From assembly GCA_036172665.1 (NCBI GenBank), contig JAYKNF010000029.1, forward strand, positions 1-64,000: DNA of 64,000 nucleotides, written 5' to 3'. The stretch's first letter is position 1; each line of letters starts with the position of its first letter. The position numbers were made by a program, and so were the translations under genes. Origin of the DNA: Prosopocoilus inquinatus (Eukaryota; Arthropoda; Insecta; Coleoptera; Lucanidae). The notes beneath the pieces were generated by a model, which searched no databases, was not told the DNA's origin, and was given only the letters and a program-made list of their open reading frames with translations. Positions 1-12,365 of this stretch are shown in pieces.

Positions 1-148
1 ACAACACGCATTAGCGTTGTTCCTGTGATGTTTCTAATCGATCCTTACTCATCTATCATGTTATTTGACGTTTGGATGAACTCCAGTAACCCTGACGTGA
101 TATACGAAGTTCTCGGACGCAGCAGAACCTGGAAATAGTTTTAAACGA

Positions 149-170
149 AACAACACGCATTAGCGTTGTT
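149..170. other. Imperfect dyad in the monomer (example copy)
   Basis: Arms AACAAC (149-154) and GTTGTT (165-170) are perfect reverse complements. Inside them, GC (157-158) and GC (163-164) can pair around a four-base ATTA loop, leaving a two-base AC bulge on the left side. The element recurs in nearly every monomer. The common alternative with T instead of C at 158 leaves the outer six-base arms intact. The hairpin is visible in sequence; whether it forms or binds a protein is unknown. Confidence 0.7.
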
Positions 171-299
171 CCTGTGATGTATCTAATCGATCCTTACTCA
201 TCTATCATGTTATTTGGCGTTTCGATGGACTCCAGTAGCTCTGATGTGAGATACGACGTTTTCTGAGGCAGCAGAAGCTGGAAATAGTTTTAAACGAAA
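151..299 (+). repeat. Example 149-bp satellite monomer (C subtype)
   Basis: A complete unit in the phase that starts at CAACACGCA. Landmarks in order are: a dyad around the phase start (149-170), an ATCGAT hexamer near 187-192, the stretch ending in ATGTTATTTG, the variable toggle GTTTCGATGG or GTTTGGATGG, the shared word CTCCAGTA followed by the main subtype-diagnostic bases, a CAGCAGAAGCTGG segment, and a TTTAAA hexamer near the end. Across the window the first half is conserved and most diagnostic variation lies in the second half. Confidence 0.95.
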
Positions 300-1400
300 C
301 AACACGCATTAGCGTTGTTCCTGTGATGTATCTAATCGATCCTTACTCATCTATCATGTTATTTGACGTTTCGATGGACTCCAGTAACTCTAATGTGAGA
401 AACGAAATTTTCGGACGCAGCAGAAGCTGGAAATAGTTTTAAACGAAACAACACGCATTAGCGTTGTTCCTGTGATATATCTAATCGATCCTTACTTATC
501 TATCATGTTATTTGACATTTGGATGGACTCCAGTAACCCTGACGTGAGATACGAAGTTCTCGGACGCAGCAGAACCTGAAAATAGTTTTAAACGAAACAA
601 CACGCACTAGCGTTGTTCCTGTGATGTATCTAATCGATCCTTACTCATCTATCATGTTATTTGGCGTTTCGATGGACTCCAGTAACTTAGATGTGAGATA
701 CGATGTTCTCGGACGCAGCTGAAGCTAGAAATAGTTTTAAACGAAACAACACGCATTAGCGTTGTTCCTGCGTAGTATCTAATCGATCCTTACTTATCTA
801 TCATGTTATTTGACATTTCGATGGACTCCAGTAGCTCTGATGTGATATACGACGTTTTCGGACGCAGCAGCAGCTGGAAATAGTTTTAAACGAAACAACA
901 CATATTAGCGTTGTTCCTGTGATGTATCTAATCGATCCTTACTCATCTATCATGTTATTTGACGTTTGGACGGACTCCAGTAACCCTGATGTGATATACA
1001 AAGTTATCGGACGCAGCAGAAGCTGGAAATAGTTTTGAACGAAACAACACGTATTAGCGTTGTTCCTGTGCTGTATCTAATCGATCCATACTTATCTATC
1101 ATGTTATTTGACGTTACGATGGACTCCAGTAACTCTGATGTGAGATACGACGTTTTCGGACGCAGCAGAAGCTGGAAATAGTTTTAAACGAAACAACACG
1201 TATTAGCGTTGTTCCTGTGATGTATCTAATCGATCCTTACTCATCTCTCATGTTATTTGACGTTTGGATGGACTCCAGTAACTCTGATGAGAGACACAAA
1301 GATTTCGGACGGAGCAGAAGCTGGAAATAGTTTTGAACGAAACAACACGTATTAGCGTTGTTCCTGTGATGTATCTAATCGATTCTTACTCATCTATCAT

Positions 1401-1410
1401 GTTATTGACG
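1401..1410 (+). repeat. 148-bp monomer: one T deleted
   Basis: The usual GTTATTTGACG reads GTTATTGACG here. The second L copy has the full form near 6020, so the deletion is private to copy 1. Confidence 0.85.
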
Positions 1411-4400
1411 TTTGGATGAACTCCAGTAACTCTGATGAGAGGCACAAAGATTTCGGACGCAGCAGAAGCTGGAAATAGTTTTAAACGAAACAACACGTAT
1501 TAGCGTTTTTCCTGTGCTGTATCTAGTCGATCCTTACTCATATATCATGCTACTTGGCGTTTCGATGGACTCCAGTAGCTCTGATGTGAGATACGACGTT
1601 TTCGGACGCAGCAGAAGCTGGAAATAGTTTTAAACGAAACAACACGCATTAGCGTTGTTCCTGTGATGAATCTAATCGATCCTTACTCATCTATCATGTT
1701 ATTTGGCGTTTCGATGGACTCCAGTAACTTTGATGTGAGATACGAAGTTCTCAGACGCAGCTGAAACTGGAAATAGTTTTAAATGAAACAACACGTATTA
1801 GCGTTGTTCCTGTGATGTATCTAATCGATCCTTACTCATCTATCATGCTATTTGGCGTTTCGATGGACTCCAGTAGCTCTGATGTGAGATACGACGTTTT
1901 CTGAGGCAGCAGAAGCTGGAAATAGTTTTAAAAGAAACAACACGCATTAGCGTTGTTCCTGTGATGTATCTAATCGATCCTTACTCATCTATCATGTTAT
2001 TTGACGTTTCGATGGACTCCAGTAACCCTGACGTGAGATACGAAGTTCTCGGACGCAGCAGAACCTGGAAATAGTTTTAAACGAAACAACACCCATTAGC
2101 GTTGTTCCTGTGATGTATCTAATCGATCCTTACTCATCTATCATGTTATTTGGCGTTTCGATGGACTCCAGTAACTTTGATGTGAGATACGAAGTTCTCG
2201 GACGCAGCTGAAGCTGGAAATAGTTTTAAATGAAACAACACGTATTAGCGTTGTTCCTGTGATGTATCTAATCGATCCTTACTTATCTATCATGTTATTT
2301 GACGTTTGGATGGGCTCCAGTAACCCTGACGTGAGATACGAAGTTCTCGGACGCAGCAGAAGCTGGAAATAGTTTTAAACGAAACAACACGCATTAGCGT
2401 TGTTCCTGTGATGTATCTAATCGATCCTTACTTATCTATCATGTTATTTGACGTTTGGATGGACTCCAGTAACCCTGACTTGAGATACGAAGTTCTCGGA
2501 CGCAGCAGAAGCTGGAAATAGTTTTAAACGAAACAACACGTATTAGCGTTGTTCCTGTGATGTATCTAATCGATCCTTACTCATCTATCATGTTATTTGA
2601 CGTTTGGATGGACTTCAGTAACTTTGATGTGAGATACAAAGTTTTTGGACGCAGCAGAAGCTGGAAATAGTTTTGAACGAAACAACACGTATTAGCGTTG
2701 TTCCTGTGATGTATCTAATCGATCCTTACTCATCTATCATGTTATTTGGCGTTTCGATGGACTCCAGTAACTTTGATGTGAGATACGAAGTTCTCGGACG
2801 CAGCTGAAGCTAGAAATAGTTTCAAACGAAACAACACGCATTAGCGTTGTTACTGTGATGTATCTAATCGATCCTTATTTATCTATCATGTTATTTGACG
2901 TTTGGATGGACTCCAGTAAGTCTGATGTGAGATACAAAATTTTTGGACGCAGCAGGAGCTGGAAATAGTTTTAAACGAAACAACACGTATTAGCGTTGTT
3001 CCTGTGCTGTATCTAATCGATCCTTACTCATCTATCATGATATTTGACGTTTCGATGGACTCCAGTAACTCTAATGTGAGATACGAAATTTTCGGACGCA
3101 GCAGAAGCTGGAAATAGTTTTAAACGAAACAACACGCATTAGCGTTGTTCCTGTGATGTATCTAATCGATCCTTACACATCTATCATGTTATTTGACGTT
3201 TGGATGGACTCCAGTAACTTTGATGTGAAATACGAAGTTCTCGGACGCAGCTGAAGCTGGAAATAGTTTTAAATGAAACAACACGTATTAGCGTTGTTCC
3301 TGTGATGTATCTAAACGATCCTTACTTATCTAACATGTTATTTGACGTTTGGATGGACTCCAGTAACGCTGACGTGAGATACGAAGTTCTCGGACGCAGC
3401 AGAAGCTGGAAATAGTTTTAAACGAAACAACACGCATTAGCGTTGTTCCTGTGATGTATCTAATCGATCCTTACTTATCTATCATGTTATTTGACGTTTG
3501 GGTGGACTCCAGTAACCCTGACGTGAGATACGAAGTTCTCGGACGCAGCAGAAGCTGGAAATAGTTTTAAACGAAACAACACGTATTAGCGTTGTTCCTG
3601 TGATGTATCTAATCGATCCTTACTCATCTATCATGATATTTGACGTTTGGATGGACTCCAGTAACTCTGATGTGAGATACAAAGTCTTTGGACGCAGCAG
3701 AAGCTGGAAATAGTTTTGAACGAAACAACACGTATTAGCGTTGTTCCTGTGACGTATCTAATCGATCCTTACTCATCTATCATGTTATTTGACGTTTGGA
3801 TGGACTCCAGTAACTTTGATGTGAGATACGAAGTTCTCGGACGCAGCTGAAGCTGGAAATAGTTTTAAATGAAACAACACGGATTAGCGTCGTTCCTGTG
3901 ATGTATCTAAACGATCCTTACTTATCTAACATGTTATTTGACGTTTGGATGGACTCCAGTAAGTCTGATGTGAGATACAAAGTTTTTGGACGCAGCAGAA
4001 GCTGGAAATAGTTTTGAACGAAACAACACGTATTAGCGTTGTTCCTGTGACGTATCTAATCGATCCTTACTTAGCTACTATGTTATTTGACGTTTCGATG
4101 GACTCCAGTAACTCTAATGTGAGATACGAAATTTTCGGACGCAGCAGAAGCTGGAAATAGTTTTAAACGAAACAACACGCATTAGCGTTGTTCCTGTGAT
4201 GTATCTAATCGATCCTTACTCATCTATCATGTTATTTGGCGTTTCGATGGACTCCAGTAACTTTGATGTGAGATACGAAGTTCTCGGACGCAGCTGAAGC
4301 TGGAAATAGTTTTAAATGAAACAACACGGATTAGCGTCGTTCCTGTGATGTATCTAAACGATCCTTACTTATCTAACATGTTATTTGACGTTTGGATGGA

Positions 4401-4618
4401 CTCCAGTAAGTCTGATGTGAGATACAAAGTTTTTGGACGCAGCAGGAGCTGGAAATAGTTTTAAACGAAACAACACGTATTAGCGTTGTTCCTGTGCGGT
4501 ATCTAATCGATCCTTACACATATATCATGTTATTTGGCGTTTCGATGGACTCCAGTAGCTCTGATGTGAGATACGACGTTTTCGGACGCAGCAGAAGCTG
4601 GAAATAGTTTTAAACGAA

Positions 4619-6437
4619 ACAACACGCATTAGCGTTGTTCCTGTGATGTTTCTAATCGATCCTTACTCATCTATCATGTTATTTGACGTTTGGATGAACT
4701 CCAGTAACCCTGACGTGAGATACGAAGTTCTCGGACGCAGCAGAACCTGGAAATAGTTTTAAACGAAACAACACGCATTAGCGTTGTTCCTGTGATGTAT
4801 CTAATCGATCCTTACTCATCTATCATGTTATTTGGCGTTTCGATGGACTCCAGTAGCTCTGATGTGAGATACGACGTTTTCTGAGGCAGCAGAAGCTGGA
4901 AATAGTTTTAAACGAAACAACACGCATTAGCGTTGTTCCTGTGATGTATCTAATCGATCCTTACTCATCTATCATGTTATTTGACGTTTCGATGGACTCC
5001 AGTAACTCTAATGTGAGAAACGAAATTTTCGGACGCAGCAGAAGCTGGAAATAGTTTTAAACGAAACAACACGCATTAGCGTTGTTCCTGTGACATATCT
5101 AATCGATCCTTACTTATCTATCATGTTATTTGACATTTGGATGGACTCCAGTAACCCTGACGTGAGATACGAAGTTCTCGGACGCAGCAGAACCTGGAAA
5201 TAGTTTTAAACGAAACAACACGCACTAGCGTTGTTCCTGTGATGTATCTAATCGATCCTTACTCATCTATCATGTTATTTGGCGTTTCGATGGACTCCAG
5301 TAACTTAGATGTGAGATACGATGTTCTCGGACGCAGCTGAAGCTAGAAATAGTTTTAAACGAAACAACACGCATTAGCGTTGTTCCTGCGTAGTATCTAA
5401 TCGATCCTTACTTATCTATCATGTTATTTGACATTTCGATGGACTCCAGTAGCTCTGATGTGATATACGACGTTTTCGGACGCAGCAGCAGCTGGAAATA
5501 GTTTTAAACGAAACAACACATATTAGCGTTGTTCCTGTGATGTATCTAATCGATCCTTACTCATCTATCATGTTATTTGACGTTTGGACGGACTCCAGTA
5601 ACCCTGATGTGATATACAAAGTTATCGGACGCAGCAGAAGCTGGAAATAGTTTTGAACGAAACAACACGTATTAGCGTTGTTCCTGTGCTGTATCTAATC
5701 GATCCATACTTATCTATCATGTTATTTGACGTTACGATGGACTCCAGTAACTCTGATGTGAGATACGACGTTTTCGGACGCAGCAGAAGCTGGAAATAGT
5801 TTTAAACGAAACAACACGTATTAGCGTTATTCCTGTGATGTATCTAATCGATCCTTACTCATCTATCATGTTATTTGACGTTTGGATGGACTCCAGTAAC
5901 TCTGATGAGAGACACAAAGATTTCGGACGCAGCAGAAGCTGGAAATAGTTTTGAACGAAACAACACGTATTAGCGTTGTTCCTGTGATGTATCTAATCGA
6001 TCCTTACTCATCTATCATGTTATTTGACGTTTGGATGAACTCCAGTAACTCTGATGAGAGGCACAAAGATTTCGGACGCAGCAGAAGCTGGAAATAGTTT
6101 TAAACGAAACAACACGTATTAGCGTTTTTCCTGTGCTGTATCTAGTCGATCCTTACTCATATATCATGCTACTTGGCGTTTCGATGGACTCCAGTAGCTC
6201 TGATGTGAGATACTACGTTTTCGGACGCAGCAGAAGCTGGAAATAGTTTTAAACGAAACAACACGCATTAGCGTTGTTCCTGTGATGTATCTAATCGATC
6301 CTTACTCATCTATCATGTTATTTGGCGTTTCGATGGACTCCAGTAACTTTGATGTGAGATACGAAGTTCTCAGACGCAGCTGAAGCTGGAAATAGTTTTA
6401 AATGAAACAACACGTATTAGCGTTGTTCCTGTGATGT
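4619..6437 (+). repeat. L block, copy 2 (partial, about 12 monomers)
   Basis: This follows L copy 1 monomer by monomer, including the TGTTTCT, TGCGTAGTATC and G-type monomers. Only scattered single-base differences are visible, such as GACATATC here versus GATATATC at about 488. Near 6438 it leaves the L order: copy 1 continues with a C-type monomer, whereas here a D-type monomer follows. Confidence 0.85.
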
Positions 6438-7969
6438 ATCTAATCGATCCTTACTCATCTATCATGTTATTTAACGTTTCGATGGACTCCAGTAACTCTA
6501 ATGTGAGATACGAAATTTTCGGACGCAGCAGAAGCTGGGAATAGTTTTAAACGAAACAACACGCATTAGCGTTGTTCCTGTGATGTATCTAATCGATCCT
6601 TACTTATCTATCATGTTATTTGACCTTTGGATGGACTCCAGTAACCCTGACGTGAGATACGAAGTTCTCGGACGCAGCAGAATCTGGAAATAGTTTTAAA
6701 CGAAACATCACGTATTAGCGTTGTTCCTGTTATGTATCTAATCGATCCTTACTCATCTATCATGTTATTTGAAGTTTGGATGGACTCCAGTAACTCTGAT
6801 GTGAGATACAAAGTTTTTGGACGCAGCAGAACCTGGAAATAGTTTTAAACGAAACAACACGCATTAGCGTTGTTCCTGTGATGTATCTAATCGATCCTTA
6901 CTCATCTATCATGTTATTTGGCGTTTCGATGGACTCCAGTAGCTCTGATGTGAGATACGACGTTTTCTGAGGCAGCAGAAGCTGGAAATAGTTTTAAACG
7001 AAACAACACGCATTAGCGTTGTTCCTGTGATGTATCTAATCGATCCTTACTCATCTATCATGTTATTTGGCGTTTCGATGGACTCCAGTAACTTTGATGT
7101 GAGATACGAAGTTCTCGGACGCAGCTGAAGCTAGAAATAGTTTTAAACGAAACAACACGCATTAGCGTTGTTACTGTGATGTATCTAATCGATCCTTACT
7201 CATCTATCATGTTATTTGACGTTTGGATGGACTCCAGTAACTCTGATGTGAGATACAAAGTTTTTGGACGCAGCAGAAGCTGGAAATAGTTTTGAACGAA
7301 ACAACACGTATTAGCGTTGTTCCTGTGATGTATCTAATCGATCCTTACTCATCTATCATGTTATTTGGCGTTTCGATGGACTCCAGTAACTTTGATGTGA
7401 GATACGAAGTTCTCGGACGCAGCTGAAGCTAGAAATAGTTTTAAACGAAACAACACGCATTAGCGTTGTTACTGTGATGTATCTAGTCGATCCTTACTCA
7501 TCTATCATGTTATTTGACGTTTGGATGGACTCCAGTAACTCTGATGTGAGATACAAAGTTTTTGGACGCAGCAGAAGCTGGAAATAGTTTTGAACGAAAC
7601 AACACGTATTAGCGTTGTTCCTGTGATGTATCTAAACGATCCTTACTTAGCTACTATGTTATTTGACGTTTGGATGGACTCCAGTAACTCTAATGTGAGA
7701 TACGAAATTTTCGGACGCAGCAGAAGCTGGAAATAGTTTTAAACGAAACAACACGCATTAGCATTTTTCCTGTGATGTATCTAATCGATCCTTACTCATC
7801 TATCATGTTATTTGGTGTTTCGATGGACTCCAGTAACCCTGACGTGAGATACGAAATTCTCGGACGCAGCAGAAGCTGGAAATAGTTTTAAACGAAACAA
7901 CACGTATTAGCGTTGTTCCTGTTATGTATCTAATCGATCCTTACTCATCTATCATGTTATTTGACGTTT
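6438..7969 (+). repeat. Mixed monomers between the L block and the 16-mer HOR
   Basis: About ten monomers with no long HOR period of their own. A D-A-B run begins it. At about 7040-7620 an E-B pair occurs twice in a row (298-bp period); both B members carry TTACTGTG in place of TTCCTGTG. The single-copy character suggests a transition zone. Boundaries are approximate. Confidence 0.65.
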
Positions 7970-10353
7970 CGATGGACTCCAGTAACTCTAATGTGAGATA
8001 CGAAATTTTCGGACGCAGCAGAAGCTGGAAATAGTTTTAAACGAAACAACACGCATTAGCGTTGTTCCTGTGATGTATCTAATCGATCCTTACTTATCTA
8101 TCATGTTATTTGACGTTTGGATGGACTCCAGTAACCCTGACGTGAGATACGAAATTCTCGGACGCAGCAGAAGCTGGAAATAGTTTTAAACGAAACAACA
8201 CGTATTAGCGTTGTTCCTGTTATGTATCTAATCGATCCTTACTCATCTATCATGTTATTTGACGTTTGGATGGACTCCAGTAACTCTGATGTGAGATACA
8301 AAGTTTTTGGACGCAGCAGAACCTGGAAATAATTTTAAACGAAACAACACGCATTAGCGTTGTTCCTGTGATGTATCTAATGGATCCTTACTCATCTATC
8401 ATGTTATTTGACGTTTGGATGGACTCCAGTAACTCTGATGAGAGACACAAAGATTTCGGACGCAGCAGAAGCTGGAAATAGTTTTGAACGAAACAACACG
8501 TATTAGCGTTGTTCCTGTGATGTATCTAATCGATCCTTACTCATCTATCATGTTATTTGACGTTTCGATGGACTCCAGTAACTCTAACGTGAGATACGAA
8601 ATTTTCGGACGCAGCAGAAGCTGGGAATAGTTTTAAACGAAACAACACGCATTAGCGTTGTTCCTGTGATGTATCTAATCGATCCTTACTTATCTATCAT
8701 GTTATTTCACGTTTGGATGGACTCCAGTAACCCTGACGTGAGATACGAAGTTCTCGGACGCAGCAGAAGCTGGAAATAGTTTTAAACGAAACAACACGTA
8801 TTAGCGTTGTTCCTGTTATGTATCTAATCGATCCTTACTCATCTATCATGTTATTTGACGTTTGGATGGACTCCAGTAACTCTGATGTGAGATACAAAGT
8901 TTTTGGACGCAGCAGAACCTGGAAATAGTTTTAAACCAAACAACACGCATTAGCGTTGTTCCTGTGTTGTATCTAATCGATCCTTACTCATCTATCATGT
9001 TATTTGGCGTTTCGATGGACTCCAGTAGCTCTGATGTGAGATACGACGTTTTCTGAGGCAGCAGAAGCTGGAAATAGTTTTAAACGAAACAACACGCATT
9101 AGCGTTGTTCCTGTGATGTATCTAATCGATCCTTACTCATCTGTCATGTTATTTGACGTTTCGATGGACTCCAGTAACTCTAATGTGAGAAACGAAATTT
9201 TCGGAAGCAGCAGAAGCTGGAAATAGTTTTAAACGAAACAACACGCATTAGCGTTGTTCCTGTGATGTATCTAACCGATCCTTACTTATCTATCATGTTA
9301 TTTGACGTTTGGATGGACTCCAGTAACCCTGACGTGAGATACGAAGTTCTGGGACGCAGCAGAACCTGGAAATAGTTTTAAACGAAACAGCGCGCATTAG
9401 CGTTGTTCCTGTGATGTATCTAATCGATCCTTACTCATCTATCATGTTATTTGGCGTTTCGATGGACTCCAGTAACTTAGATGTGAGATACGAAGTTCTC
9501 GGACGCAGCTGAAGCTAGAAATAGTTTTAAACGAGACAACACGCATTAGCGTTGTTCCTGTGATGTATCTAATCGATACTTACTCATCTATCATGTTATT
9601 TGACGTTTCGATGGACTCCAGTAACTCTAATGTGAGAAACGAAATTTTCGGACGCAGCAGAAGCTGGAAATAGTTTTAAACGAAACAACACGCATTAGCG
9701 TTGTTCCTGTGATGTATCTAATCGATCCTTACTCATCTAGCATGTTATTTGACGTTTGGATGGACTCCAGTAACTCTGATGTGAGATACAAAGTTTTTGG
9801 ACGCAGCAGAAGCTGGAAATAATTTTGAACGAAACAACACCTATTAGCGTTGTTCCTGTGATGTATCTAATCGATCCTTACTCATCTATCATGTTATTTG
9901 ACGTTTCGATGGACTCCAGTAACTCTAATGTGAGATACGAAATTTTCGGACGCAGCAGAAGCTGGAAATAGTTTTAAACGAAACAACACGCATTAGCGTT
10001 GTTCCTGTGATGTATCTAATCGATCCTTACTTATCTATCATGTTATTTGGCGTTTCGATGGACTCCAGTAAATCTGACGTGAGATACTAAGATCTCGGAC
10101 GCAGCAGAAGCTGGAAATAGTTTTAAACGAAACAACACGTATTAGCGTTGTTCCTGTGATGTATCTAATCGATCCTTACTCATCTATCATGTTATTTGAC
10201 GTTTCGATGGACTCCAGTAACTCTGATGTGAGATACAAAGTTTTTGGACGCAGCAGAAGCTTTAAATAGTTTTGAACGAAACAACACGTATTAGCGTTGT
10301 TCCTGTGATATATCTAATCGATCCTTACTCATCTATCATGTTATTTGACGTTT
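7970..10353 (+). repeat. 16-monomer HOR (2384 bp), copy 1
   Basis: Two independent marker pairs give the period. GTTATTTCAC occurs at 8701 and 11084, and the variant with CCTATTAGC occurs at 9840 and 12223. Both spacings are 2383 bp, which is 16 x 149 minus the one-base deletion near 10690. A monomer with GAAGCTTTAAATAG (about 10256) also marks this unit. Start and end are approximate because the unit is circularly permutable. Confidence 0.85.
8378..8390 (+). other. Monomer with GGATCC replacing the usual ATCGAT site
   Basis: The normal CTAATCGATCC reads CTAATGGATCC here, removing the conserved ATCGAT and creating a GGATCC hexamer. I noticed this substitution only here. Other monomers lose ATCGAT through different changes, such as CTAAACGATC, CTAATAGATC and CTAACCGATC. 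Confidence 0.75.
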
Positions 10354-12365
10354 CGATGAACTCCAGTAACTCTAATGTGAGATACGAAATTTTCGGACGC
10401 AGCAGAAGCTGGAAATAGTTTTAAACGAAACAACACGCATTAGCGTTGTTCCTGTGATGTATCTAATCGATCCTTACTTATCTATCATGTTATTTGACGT
10501 TTGGATGGACTCCAGTAACCCTGACGTGAGATACGAAATTCTCGGACGCAGCAGAAGCTGGAAATAGTTTTAAACGAAACAACACGTATTAGCGTTGTTC
10601 CTGTTATGTATCTAATCGATCCTTACTCATCTATCATGTTATTTGACGTTTGGATGGACTCCAGTAACTCTGATGTGAGATACAAAGTTTTGGACGCAGC
10701 AGAACCTGGAAATAATTTTAAACGAAACAACACGCATTAGCGTTGTTCCTGTGATGTATCTAATCGATCCTTACTCATCTATCATGTTATTTGACTTTTG
10801 GATGGACTCCAGTAACTCTGATGAGAGACACAAAGATTTCGGACGCAGCAGAAGCTGGAAATAGTTTTGAACGAAACAACACGTATTAGCGTTGTTCCTG
10901 TGATGTATCTAATCGATCCTTACTCATCTATCATGTTATTTGACGTTTCGATGGACTCCAGTAACTCTAATGTGAGATACGAAATTTTCGGACGCAGCAG
11001 AAACTGGGAATAGTTTTAAACGAAACAACACGCATTAGCGTTGTTCCTGTGATGTATCTAATCGATCCTTACTTATCTATCATGTTATTTCACGTTTGGA
11101 TGGACTCCAGTAACCCTGACGTGAGATACGAAGTTCTCGGACGCAGCAGAAGCTGGAAATAGTTTTAAACGAAACAACACGTATTAGCGTTGTTCCTGTT
11201 ATGTATCTAATCGATCCTTACTCATCTATCATGTTATTTGACGTTTGGATGGACTCCAGTAACTCTGATGTGAGATACAAAGTTTTTGGACGCAGCAGAA
11301 CCTGGAAATAGTTTTAAACGAAACAACACGCATTAGCGTTGTTCCTGTGATGTATCTAATCGATCCTTACTCATCTATCATGTTATTTGGCGTTTCGATG
11401 GACTCCAGTAGCTCTGATGTGAGATACGACGTTTTCTGAGGCAGCAGAAGCTGGAAATAGTTTTAAACGAAACAACACGCATTAGCGTTGTTCCTGTGAT
11501 GTATCTAATCGATCCTTACTCATCTATCATGTTATTTGACGTTTCGATGGACTCCAGTAACTCTAATGTGAGAAACGAAATTTTCGGAAGCAGCAGAAGC
11601 TGGAAATAGTTTTAAACGAAACAACACGCATTAGCGTTGTTCCTGTGATGTATCTAATCGATCCTTACTTATCTATCATGTTATTTGACGTTTGGATGAA
11701 CTCCAGTAACCCTGACGAGAGATACGAAGTTCTGGGACGCAGCAGAACCTGGAAATAGTTTTAAACGAAACAACGCGCATTAGCGTTGTTCCTGTGATGT
11801 ATCTAATCGATCCTTACTCATCTATCATGTTATTTGGCGTTTCGATGGACTCCAGTAACTTAGATGTGAGATACGAAGTTCTCGGACGCAGCTGAAGCTA
11901 GAAATAGTTTTAAACGAAACAACACGCATTAGCATTGTTCCTGTGATGTATCTAATCGATACTTACTCATCTATCATGTTATTTGACGTTTCGATGGACT
12001 CCAGTAACTCTAATGTGAGAAACGAAATTTTCGGACGCAGCAGAAGCTGGAAATAGTTTTAAACGAAACAACACGCATTATCGTTGTTCCTGTGATGTAT
12101 CTAATCGATCCTTACTCATCTAGCATGTTATTTGACGTTTGGATGGACTCCAGTAACTCTGATGTGAGATACAAAGTTTTTGGACGCAGCAGAAGCTGGA
12201 AATAATTTTGAACGAAACAACACCTATTAGCGTTGTTCCTGTGATGTATCTAATCGATCCTTACTCATCTATCATGTTATTTGACGTTTCGATGGACTCC
12301 AGTAACTCTAATGTGAGATACGAAATTTTCGGACGCAGCAGAAGCTGGAAATAGTTTTAAACGAA
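10354..12365 (+). repeat. 16-monomer HOR, copy 2 (partial)
   Basis: Colinear with copy 1 at a shift of 2384 bp, becoming 2383 after a one-base loss near 10690. It contains the GTTATTTCAC, CTGGGACGCAG and CCTATTAGC marker monomers in the same order. It breaks off after the CCTATTAGC monomer, where copy 1 has an AGTAAATCTGACG monomer and this copy passes into different sequence near 12366. Confidence 0.82.
10681..10700 (+). repeat. 148-bp monomer: T-run shortened
   Basis: AAAGTTTTGGACG stands where most B monomers read AAAGTTTTTGGACG. This single-base loss explains why adjacent 16-mer copies are 2383 rather than 2384 bp apart. Confidence 0.8.

Larger units (their letters stand above)
1..4618 (+). 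repeat. L block, 31-monomer unit, copy 1
   Basis: The rare variant TGATGTTTCT near 28-35 reappears 4618 bp downstream, and the following monomers match one by one. 4618 is 31 x 149 minus one base. The missing base is a T deletion at about 1406 in this copy, after which the shift becomes exactly 4619. Distinctive members include a TGCGTAGTATC monomer near 770, two G-type monomers near 1285 and 1430, a TAAAAGAAAC monomer near 1930 and an ACCCATTAGC monomer at 2091. Confidence 0.9.

Noticed and set aside
2156..2172. CENP-B box in the TTTCGATGGACTCCAG segment
   Set aside because: Against the essential pattern TTCG-4N-A-2N-CGGG it keeps TTCG and the A but has CCAG in place of CGGG, and the A, B and F monomers lose even TTCG. 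I do not call a CENP-B box.
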